In this document: positions 17,685 to 24,930 of the stretch, piece after piece | Position numbering within the stretch: the stretch's first letter is position 1 | How the letters are laid out: each line of letters opens with the position of its first letter | Assembly (NCBI GenBank): GCA_025060325.1 | Contig: JANXBW010000007.1 | Coordinates: forward strand, 62,001-126,000 | Reading direction: 5' to 3' | Source of the DNA: Thermoguttaceae bacterium | Lineage (GTDB): Bacteria; Planctomycetota; Planctomycetia; Pirellulales; Thermoguttaceae | Length of the DNA stretch: 64,000 bases | Program-made: the position numbers and the translations under genes | The notes under the pieces: model-generated | What the model was told of the DNA's origin: nothing | Database searches by the model: none | What the model saw: only the letters and a program-made list of their open reading frames with translations

Positions 17685-18751
17685 TGGGGTTGACACGTCG
17701 GGAATTAGTCCTTGCCGTTGTGACCGGGCTGCTACTTATCCTGCTAGCCGGGCGGACAGTGTGGACGGAACTTTTTGGCACCGGTCGGCAGCTGCGGCAA
17801 CTCCGCGCGAATTTGGCGCAGCAGGTCGCCCGGCTGGAAACTCGCGTGGCTAGGCAGAAAAAGCTCGAAGCGCAGTTGGAGGCCTTCAAGCAACGATCTT
17901 TGCCCGGTAACACCGCCGTGGCCCGGTCCGTTTACGGGCACTGGCTCCTTGAGTTGGCGAAAAAATCCGGTTGGCAAAATACCTATCTGGACAGTGGCGA
18001 CTCTCGGGCGGCCGGCTTTTACAGCAGCTTTCGCTTCAACTTAAAAGGCGACGCCCGGTGGGAGGGATTGGCTCGATTTTTGTACGGCTTTTATAGCGCC
18101 GATTATCTTCATCGGATTCGGCTTCTTACCCTCCAGCCGAAGGAGCGCTCCGACCAGCTGGAGGTCAACCTCAGCGTGGAGGCCCTTGCGCTTGAAGAAG
18201 CAACAAGCAAAGAGAATTTGCCCGAAAGGCCGCCGCGGTCTTTGCCCGCTGGAGATGAACGAGCTTATAGTGATCTTTTGGCCAGGCGAAACATCTTCGC
18301 CCCCTACAGTCCGCCTCGGGAAACACCGTCAGTCCGGGTAGTAAACACTCCCCCACCCACACCACCGCCTCCACCACCGTTTGACGCAAGCCGATTTGCC
18401 TTTTTGACGGGGATTGTGGGTCCGCCGGACCAGTTGGAGGCGTGGATCCTCAGCCGAACCGAGGGGAAAACCTATGTGCTCCGTGAAGGGGAGAGCTTCC
18501 AAATTGGTCTTTTACGTGGACGAATCGTTCGGCTGGAACTTCGCGCGGCGGAAATTGAGGCCGACGGGCGGCGGTGGCGGGTGGCAATTGGAGAGAGCCT
18601 CCGCCCGATGATGGGGGTCATTTCGGGGTTCGGTGGCCCCACTTCTCCGCCCAGCACTTCTGGCACCCCATCGCCTGTTATCCCAGCCCAGGTCCCGCCG
18701 ACAACACCGGGCACGCCTGCCTCTGCCGCGCTCGCTCCCACCTCCGGATAG
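17684..18751 (+). CDS. GspM/PilO-like protein fused to a GspC/PilP-like domain
   Basis: A 355-residue bitopic protein. An N-terminal membrane helix (LVLAVVTGLLLILLAGRTV, about 7-27) is followed by a coiled coil (about 36-75) and a PilO/GspM-like periplasmic domain (about 80-185) containing WEGLARFLYGFYSADYLHRI and LEVNLSVEAL. After a linker comes LLARRNIFAPY, then a Pro-run (about 223-233), then FLTGIVGPPDQLEAWI, KTYVLREGESF, RIVRLELRAAEIEADGRRW and LGES-like elements. These resemble the homology region of GspC/PilP, which in other systems contacts the secretin. The tail is Pro/Thr/Ser-rich. A single protein may thus replace separate GspM and GspC. Start overlaps the gspL stop by one base. 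Confidence 0.7.
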   Translation: MGLTRRELVLAVVTGLLLILLAGRTVWTELFGTGRQLRQLRANLAQQVARLETRVARQKKLEAQLEAFKQRSLPGNTAVARSVYGHWLLELAKKSGWQNTYLDSGDSRAAGFYSSFRFNLKGDARWEGLARFLYGFYSADYLHRIRLLTLQPKERSDQLEVNLSVEALALEEATSKENLPERPPRSLPAGDERAYSDLLARRNIFAPYSPPRETPSVRVVNTPPPTPPPPPPFDASRFAFLTGIVGPPDQLEAWILSRTEGKTYVLREGESFQIGLLRGRIVRLELRAAEIEADGRRWRVAIGESLRPMMGVISGFGGPTSPPSTSGTPSPVIPAQVPPTTPGTPASAALAPTSG

Positions 18752-18936
18752 CACTCCGGAACATGCCCCATCTTATCCGAGACGTCCCTTGGTGCAATTC
18801 TTCTGGCCGAGAGGGGCTGACTTGGCCATCAGAAACCAAAAGGCCAAGGCCTTCTCGGCTTTAGCGGAAGCCTTACGTTCGTCAACCGCGGTCGCGCGAC
18901 AGATTTGGCCTGAAAACTTACGGCCATGTGCACGAA

Positions 18937-20208
18937 TTATTTGCCCGGCCTTGGCCGGGGCGCACCCGGGGGCAAAAGCTCAAGCGGTCTCGGCGCCTGA
19001 AGGGGCACGAGGAGCTTGGCAACTTTTCCGTCCGCGCGGACGACCTTCCCCCCTGAAGCCTCAATACATCGCTCCGCCAGCTGGCAGAGGATGTCTACCT
19101 GCTCGGAAATTGCGATTTCCGCCGGAAGCTGTGGCCGTGTGCGGTTGACATAGCGGTCCACCACCTGGCATTGAGGTAGCTGCCGGATCCGCTTCCAGCC
19201 CAAGAGTGTCCCGACGACTGCCCCAGCAGTGGCCGCGTTGCAGTCCGCATCATGGCCTAAAGCCATGGCGTACTGAAGGGTGCGGTAGAAATCACCCTTG
19301 CCGTAAAGAAGGGCAAGGCAAACTAAAGCTCCATTTGTGGGGGTCGAATTATCATTCCAGCCCCGCTCTACAACACACTGACGATGCACCTGTTGCCGAG
19401 CTGCCTTCCAGTCGTCGCGCCATGTTCCCAAGGCTTCGCGAGCATCAGCCACTGCCTCTCGAAGCGCGCAGGCCGGATCAGTCGCCCCCAACGCTTTGTC
19501 AATTAGTTCATCAACAGAGCCACGGTGGAAAAACGCCAGGCTCACCATGCTGGCCCAAAATTGCGCTGCCTGGAGTGGCTCGCCGGAAACAGCTATCCGA
19601 GCATAATGGAGCGCAAGCTGCGAAGCCTTTTGCGGCATTCCCGGGGCTATAAGACCGTAAGATTCCACCGCGAATTGTCCGGACAAGTTGTACCACGCAT
19701 GAGGATTCCGACCAAAGTCGCCAGTCTCTGGCGGCAAAGTCCCTTGCTCCATAAGCTCGCGAGCGGCTTTGTTTGCCCGCCACACCCCCTGGTTCATATT
19801 GGCCTTCCAAATTTCGGCAAGCCGTGGGTATGGCAGGAAGAGCATCCCCTCTTTGTACATAAAGTAAAGATGCGTCCACTCAATGTCGTTATCGTCATCG
19901 CTTCGGGCGCCGCCAGCCAGGAAAGTAAACTCCGGCAACTCCTCGCGCGGATTCTCCCGGTATTTGAATTCGTGCGGCAATCCCTCAATGCCTCCGATGA
20001 GCATCCCCACCCAACCGCCGTAAATGCGGTCCCGCAGCTCGTCGGCCGAAAGTTCGGCCAGTTCCTGAGCTATGGTCGGCCTGGCAAAGCTAAGGACAAG
20101 GGTAAAAACAAAAAGTACCCGCACCGGCCGCAGCCCGTTTCCAGCAAGAGTTCTCCTAGATGGCTGCACGTCGATAAATGATCGCTGGGCACTTTGTGTA
20201 CAAGACAT
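18937..20208 (-). CDS. Secreted ADP-ribosylglycohydrolase family protein
   Basis: A 423-residue member of the ADP-ribosyl-glycohydrolase family, whose members cleave ADP-ribose from proteins or small molecules using two metal ions. The start at 20208 was chosen because GGGGGAGG lies about 8 bases upstream and a signal peptide follows (VRVLFVFTLVLSFARPTIAQ). An upstream in-frame TTG (20274) overlaps the preceding stop. Metal-site motifs are present: GGWVGMLIGGIEG near the start of the domain, SDDDNDIEW (usual TDDT region) and GHDADCNAATAGAVVGTLLG (usual GxDTD region), with slight variation. An export signal is unusual for cytoplasmic ADP-ribose turnover; such secreted forms recur in planctomycetes. 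It lies 63 bases after a DUF6268-like gene, probably in one transcript. Confidence 0.85.
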   Translation of the reverse strand: MSCTQSAQRSFIDVQPSRRTLAGNGLRPVRVLFVFTLVLSFARPTIAQELAELSADELRDRIYGGWVGMLIGGIEGLPHEFKYRENPREELPEFTFLAGGARSDDDNDIEWTHLYFMYKEGMLFLPYPRLAEIWKANMNQGVWRANKAARELMEQGTLPPETGDFGRNPHAWYNLSGQFAVESYGLIAPGMPQKASQLALHYARIAVSGEPLQAAQFWASMVSLAFFHRGSVDELIDKALGATDPACALREAVADAREALGTWRDDWKAARQQVHRQCVVERGWNDNSTPTNGALVCLALLYGKGDFYRTLQYAMALGHDADCNAATAGAVVGTLLGWKRIRQLPQCQVVDRYVNRTRPQLPAEIAISEQVDILCQLAERCIEASGGKVVRADGKVAKLLVPLQAPRPLELLPPGAPRPRPGK

Positions 20209-20270
20209 GAAGTGAGCCTCCCCCAAGGCAAATTTCGATGGCGAGCCCCAATCCCATGCAGCCGACCGCC

Positions 20271-21320
20271 TCAATAGCTGAGGCTTAGCCGAATCAGGGC
20301 AGTGTCACCCGGGCGCAGCTTCGTCGAGTCATCCTCAAAGGTCAGCTTTCTGCCAAAAACATATCCCCCTTCTAGCCGCCAGGAAAGTCGGTAAGCGGCT
20401 TTCTGTTCGATCCCCACAAGGAGGCGAAAATCGCGATAGGTGGCGACATCTCGAGTGCCGGTGGCTCGTTCCACAGACCAAGTCCCGCCGCCAAATTCCC
20501 CAGCGACATAGAGCCAGTTTTCCGCCTCCGGGCGGTCAAGCAAAAACCACTGGATCTGTCTTGCCACCCTGGGCCGGGGCATGAGCAGTTCGAAAACCCA
20601 ATCCCGGCTCGGCTGCCACACCAGGCCGGCTACCGGAACCACGCCCACATCTTCCCGGTCAAGGTAGGCCGCTCCAAAACTGAGAATAAGCGTGGGCTTC
20701 CATTGAAAAACAGCAACGGCATGCGCAGGAAGCCTAAATGTTGACGAATCAACAAACGCAAAATCCCCGCAAAGTCCAGGTGTCAGTCCCAGATCGATTT
20801 TCCATCGCTCGGATAAAGTGGGGAGCCAGCGTAGCTGTAGATATGCCTCGTAGAGCCGCGGCGGCAGGTCTGTCACCTCCGGTCCTTCAAGAAAGTAAAC
20901 AGCAAACCCAGGGGTCAGGACCAGCGGCCGGCGAAGATCCGGAAAAGGTGCCCCCCAGACTGATTTGACCTCCCACTGAAAAAACCCCAATTCTTCCGCG
21001 CCGCCGGGCGCAAGCCAACTGTGGTGAGCGATAAGCCGTTGGAATGCCCCTGGGCGGACAGGAGGCGCAATCAAAAGGGAAGGCGCAAGCCCAGCGGCGC
21101 TTTCCGCGGCCGATTCCGGTTCGGTGCCGGAGGCCGGGATCTCCGGAAGTGTCACCGGCTCGCTTGGCCCGAGGTAAATGGTCTCGGGCTCTGAAGGGGG
21201 CATTACCGTCGGAAACTGTGCCCCAACCCACACGCTAAGGGTAAACGTCCACAAGAGGAGGGAAAGGATTGCCGGCGAGGCCCACTTTGCCCGATCACGA
21301 TTACCTTTGGAAATGCCCAT
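20271..21320 (-). CDS. DUF6268-like outer-membrane barrel protein, copy A
   Basis: A 349-residue exported protein of a planctomycete family that I place in DUF6268 from memory. There is a signal peptide (LSLLLWTFTLSVWVGAQ), a Pro/Glu/Ser linker to about residue 70, and then a beta-rich domain. Alternating segments (LYEAYLQLRWLPTL, LILSFGAAYLDREDV, WLYVAGEFGGGTWSV, LSWRLEGGYVFGRKL) and a C-terminal strand ending in Tyr (ALIRLSLSY) suggest an outer-membrane barrel. It is clearly homologous to the next upstream gene; shared elements include PLVLTPGFAVYF / PLLITPGFAFQF and YLDRE / YLDRN. ATG at 21320 follows an in-frame GTG. The function is unknown. Confidence 0.7.
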   Translation of the reverse strand: MGISKGNRDRAKWASPAILSLLLWTFTLSVWVGAQFPTVMPPSEPETIYLGPSEPVTLPEIPASGTEPESAAESAAGLAPSLLIAPPVRPGAFQRLIAHHSWLAPGGAEELGFFQWEVKSVWGAPFPDLRRPLVLTPGFAVYFLEGPEVTDLPPRLYEAYLQLRWLPTLSERWKIDLGLTPGLCGDFAFVDSSTFRLPAHAVAVFQWKPTLILSFGAAYLDREDVGVVPVAGLVWQPSRDWVFELLMPRPRVARQIQWFLLDRPEAENWLYVAGEFGGGTWSVERATGTRDVATYRDFRLLVGIEQKAAYRLSWRLEGGYVFGRKLTFEDDSTKLRPGDTALIRLSLSY

Positions 21321-21486
21321 CACAATTTTGCTGGGTTCCGAAAGCCGTTAAGTTCCGGAAAAAAACGGCTGTGCAACAAGAAAAGCTCCGAAAAGCATCA
21401 CATGTTGCGGAAAACTCCCCTAGCAAACCTGCCCCAACTGCCCCATTGTTAACGCCCGCCAAAAGTTGTCCGTCCTCTCCGCCGAA

Positions 21487-22932
21487 TTAGTAGGCAATAG
21501 CTCCGCGAATGTAAATTGTCGAATTTGGCCGAAAGGCCGGTATTGCCGGTTGACCAATGGGTTCCACGTAGACGATCTCCCGCCCAAAAGCGCCGCCTAG
21601 CTCGACTAGCCCAGTAAGCTGACGCACGGTGATGAACTCCACCCCTAGCCCGACTCGAATATCGTTGTAATCGATTTCGTAGGGATGCGGTCCGTAACCG
21701 GGCTGATCAAGGTCCACCGTCCAAGCATCCCCTCCGTATTCGCCTCGCAGGTAAAGCCACCACTCGACCGTGCTATAGCCGGGCAGCCTTAAGGCCAAGC
21801 GCGGGTTGGGGAAGACGGCCTCCAACTTAGCATCGGCTGTCGGCGTCCACACAAGTCCGCCCGCCGGCAAGATCTTCACTCGATTGCGATCAAGGTACCA
21901 CACCCCCAACTTCAGCTTCATATCTGGCGCAAGCGTGATCACTCCTAGGCCTCGCCCTTGAATCCGGAGAGCTTCTTCCACCCATTCTTCAAAATCGCAG
22001 TACACGCCTAATCTTACTGCCAGCTCGGCACCAACGATTTGGCTAAGCTGTGGATGCCACTCGGTGTGGAGGAATGCTTCGTAGGTCCGCGGGGGAAGCT
22101 CTGCCGGAGGGCCTTCAGGACCATTCCAAAATTGGAAGGCAAAGCCGGGGGTTATCAGCAGTGGCCACTCAAGCTGAAAGACAGGTACCGCGAACGTAGC
22201 CGTTAGCTCCACATCGGTCAAACCCAGCTCCTCCGCTCCGTCCCCTGGCATCCACAGCGCGTCAATGCCGACGGTCTCTAGGAATCGCTTGGCTTGATTC
22301 CAAGTTTCCTGAATCTGCGGAAAGATGGTTCCCGTTGCCGGCTCGCTGATAAGTTCTGAGGGCGGCATGGTGCCTGGCGGGGCGAACGGATCCCAATTTG
22401 GTGGGGGGTTGCTCGGCACGGTTCCGGGGCCGGTTGTGGAGGGCAAACCAGTAGTCCCCGGCGGTGTCGGGGGAGTTCCCTGTTGCGCCACGGTGATCGC
22501 GCCGACTCCGGCACTGTTTTGCGTCGGAGTCCCGCCCAGTGTAGTACTTCCCCTACCCGCACTGGAGATTGGACTTATCGCAGGATCAGGCGGGAGCCCA
22601 GGTGGCGAACTAAACGCCGGCCGGTTGGGGGAGATTGGGCTAATACGGGTGGCCGAACTGTTCCCCACCCCAGGGGAAAGGGGACTGCCCCCGAGGGCTC
22701 CAGATGCTTGACTGGCCGTTCGACTGCCCGGGGCTACCTGTACAGTCCCGGATGGAAACTGAATCCGCTGGGCGTAAACAAGCCAGTCCGGCGATATTCC
22801 GATCGGCAGAAAACTAAGGAAAACAACCCCCGCGGCCAAAAGGAAACCGGTTCCCGGGCCAGTTGCAAAACGACCCCTTCGATGCGTTTTTGCTATCACA
22901 TTCATAGGGGCAATTCGAATAGAGCTTGGCAT
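21487..22932 (-). CDS. DUF6268-like outer-membrane barrel protein, copy B
   Basis: A 481-residue paralog of the adjacent downstream gene. After a signal-anchor-like segment (GFLLAAGVVFLSFLPIGI) comes a long Pro/Gly/Ser/Thr-rich spacer of about 140 residues, then the same beta-rich domain (PLLITPGFAFQFW, PRTYEAFLHTEWHP, LKLGVWYLDRNRVKILPAGGLVW, WWLYLRGEYGGDAW) ending with a strand and a final Tyr (YIRGAIAY). ATG at 22932 is one option; 22905 gives a more compact signal peptide, and no strong ribosome-binding site decides. The spacer could place the barrel relative to the cell wall. It lies 166 bases upstream of copy A, and the pair plus the ADP-ribosylglycohydrolase probably form one transcription unit. 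Function unknown. Confidence 0.68.
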   Translation of the reverse strand: MPSSIRIAPMNVIAKTHRRGRFATGPGTGFLLAAGVVFLSFLPIGISPDWLVYAQRIQFPSGTVQVAPGSRTASQASGALGGSPLSPGVGNSSATRISPISPNRPAFSSPPGLPPDPAISPISSAGRGSTTLGGTPTQNSAGVGAITVAQQGTPPTPPGTTGLPSTTGPGTVPSNPPPNWDPFAPPGTMPPSELISEPATGTIFPQIQETWNQAKRFLETVGIDALWMPGDGAEELGLTDVELTATFAVPVFQLEWPLLITPGFAFQFWNGPEGPPAELPPRTYEAFLHTEWHPQLSQIVGAELAVRLGVYCDFEEWVEEALRIQGRGLGVITLAPDMKLKLGVWYLDRNRVKILPAGGLVWTPTADAKLEAVFPNPRLALRLPGYSTVEWWLYLRGEYGGDAWTVDLDQPGYGPHPYEIDYNDIRVGLGVEFITVRQLTGLVELGGAFGREIVYVEPIGQPAIPAFRPNSTIYIRGAIAY

Positions 22933-23813
22933 CAGGAAGGACCGTCGCGAACTAAGTAGGCCCCCATCCGCCCTCCCCGCCAAGTAGCCGTAGGGACCGA
23001 ATGGGCGAGAAGTTCTGGCCTCTCCGACACGCCCCCAATCCCAAAGGGCACCCAGCCGCCGGATGGTTTACGCGGTGGAGAGGCTCTGCTACTTCGCCCC
23101 CACGGACAAGTGCGCTTTGGTTTCGCGCATCTCTTCTGCGTGGACCTCGGGGCATTTTCCTTTTTGCCGGGTGCCTTTTAGGGCCCCCACAAACCCCTAC
23201 GAATCCGTTCTGCCAAATGACAAGCTTGTCGATAAGATTTCCTTAGAAGGGCAGTATAACGAGTGTGCCCGACGAGAGATGTGGGCACAACGGCAAGCAC
23301 CTGCCGCTGGCTGCCATTCAGGCGTCGAAATCTTGATCCCCCAAAGAGCTGCGCATCACTTGGGTCAAATTGCGCACTGTAGTGCCCGGATTGGAAACCG
23401 GTCAACGCCCAATCTGAATCGGGCGCCGCTCAGGGAACGACGGTGCCAGGACTAGGCGGCCCTTGCCAAAGGGAAACCCGCATGACCCATGACCGGGAGG
23501 GCAGCTACTACGTCCGCCGGCCGGCTCCCGCCACTGCGAAGTAACCGCCTCCATCGAAGGTGTTGAACTTTTACTTTGATTTCCCGATTTGCCGGATTAA
23601 GCTGAATGATGGGGAAGAGCTGGGATTTGCCGACGAAACTTTCTCCTATCGGTAAGAATTTGTGCTGCGGATGAGAGATGGGCAGGGAAGTAGGTTCAAG
23701 AGGCCTTTAGGCGTCCCGGCTTAAGGCGGTAGCCGGCCGAAGTCCTTCCGAGGCTTACACTTAGGGAATTGTTGAAGGCCCGATTCGTCGGGTAATCGTG
23801 GAGGTCCAAATCA
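22933..23813. other. Intergenic region between divergent genes
   Basis: An 881-base gap. A 20-codon open frame at 23482-23544 and a few longer ones look like chance. It should contain promoters for both flanking genes, but no clear site was recognised. A GGAGG site lies about 12 bases before the gene at 23814. Confidence 0.35.
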
Positions 23814-24641
23814 ATGAAGGTTTTGAACATGGCTCGTCTTATCGGGGTTGTGGCATTAGGGGCTTGCTTGGTTGTTGCTGGAGGCCCGGGTTGGTCCGCC
23901 GAGCAGAAAGCGTCCCCGCAAGCTCCCGAAGCTGTGGAGGTTGACCTTTTTGGGGCGATCGAAGCGGGACAGATCGATGTTCGCTTGATCCCTAAGGATT
24001 CCAAGCAGTGCACTGTCATGGTGAAGAATAAGACGGACAAACCCCTCCGGATTAAGCTACCCTCGGCGTTTGTGGGCGTTCCGGTGCTTGCGCAATTCGA
24101 GGGCGGTTTGGATGGTGGAGGTTTCGGTCGCCGGGGCCGGGGCGGTGGTTATGACGGAGGGTACGGCGGTGGTGCCCAGGCCTTCGGAGGAGGCTGGGGT
24201 GGCGGTTGGGGTGGAATGGGCGGTTGGGGTGGAATGGGCGGCTGGGGCGGAATGTGGAATATCGCCCCCGAGCGCACCGTCAGCTTTAAGTTGCAAACCG
24301 TTTGCCTGGATTATGGCAAGCCCGAACCCAGACCCCAGATGACATATCAGATCAAAAAGATCGAGGAGTACACCGACAACAAGGTTCTCCATGAGGTAAT
24401 CCGGGCATTGGCTGCGGGAGTCGTACCCCAGAAGATTGCCCAGCTTGCAGCCTGGCATGTGGCAAACGGAGTCAGTTGGCAGGAGTTGGCAAGTCAAGTC
24501 TATCGCCACGCAAATGGAATGCGGACGCCCATCTATTCGCCGGCCGAAATCCAAGCCGCCATGCAGTTAGTGGCCGCGGCACAGAAGCGCGTCGAAGAGC
24601 AAAAGGATTCAACCGGTTACCAATCTGTGAGCATGAAGTAA
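23814..24641 (+). CDS. Secreted glycine-rich repeat protein (planctomycete hypothetical)
   Basis: A 275-residue exported protein with a signal peptide (IGVVALGACLVVAGGPGWSA). Residues about 40-95 form a compact conserved-looking domain (VDLFGAIEAGQIDVRLIPKDS, KNKTDKPLRIKLPSAFVGVP). A Gly-rich segment follows with GGG-Y-D repeats and then three WGGMGG units encoded by 18-bp direct repeats. The C-terminal part (about 150-275) is helical, ends in VAAAQKRVEEQKD, and includes VCLDYGKPEPRP. I recall similar uncharacterised proteins in planctomycetes. The Gly-rich segment may serve as a flexible or surface-exposed region. A good intrinsic terminator follows at 24798. No enzymatic motif is visible. 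Confidence 0.75.
   Translation: MKVLNMARLIGVVALGACLVVAGGPGWSAEQKASPQAPEAVEVDLFGAIEAGQIDVRLIPKDSKQCTVMVKNKTDKPLRIKLPSAFVGVPVLAQFEGGLDGGGFGRRGRGGGYDGGYGGGAQAFGGGWGGGWGGMGGWGGMGGWGGMWNIAPERTVSFKLQTVCLDYGKPEPRPQMTYQIKKIEEYTDNKVLHEVIRALAAGVVPQKIAQLAAWHVANGVSWQELASQVYRHANGMRTPIYSPAEIQAAMQLVAAAQKRVEEQKDSTGYQSVSMK
24204..24257 (+). repeat. Coding tandem repeat, 3 x 18 bp
   Basis: Two identical 18-bp units (24204-24221, 24222-24239) and a third diverged copy (24240-24257) encode GWGGMG units. Being a multiple of 3, the repeat number can vary without breaking the frame. Confidence 0.85.
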
Positions 24642-24797
24642 ATAGCTTAGGCCACTTGTTACAGTGCGAGTGGAGTCCGAAGCTGACGCACCCCAAGCCG
24701 CTTTTAAGTGGGGAATTGGGGCCTTTCCAGGCCAGGTGCGGATGACTCCAGGTCAGCAAATGTAAACGCAAAGCAGGCGACGTCTAAAATTCTAGAA

Positions 24798-24834
24798 GGC
24801 CGACCTGCCGCAACCAGGTCGGCCCTCTTATTTT
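24798..24834 (+). terminator. Intrinsic terminator
   Basis: GGCCGACCTG pairs perfectly with CAGGTCGGCC across a 7-base loop (24798-24824), followed by CTCTTATTTT. It ends the transcript of the glycine-rich protein and may also serve the converging gene (24931-27081). Confidence 0.8.
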
Positions 24835-24930
24835 GTCAACTTAGCTCGTGATGACTAATTCCTGATTGAAGCCTGATCCTATCCTGGGCTACCCCTTGGT
24901 GGGGGAATCCTGCCCGGAGGGAGAGCCGGC

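Noticed and set aside
23482-23544. 20-codon frame in the gap before the glycine-rich protein
   Set aside because: Too short, with poor ribosome-binding spacing and no similarity recognised.
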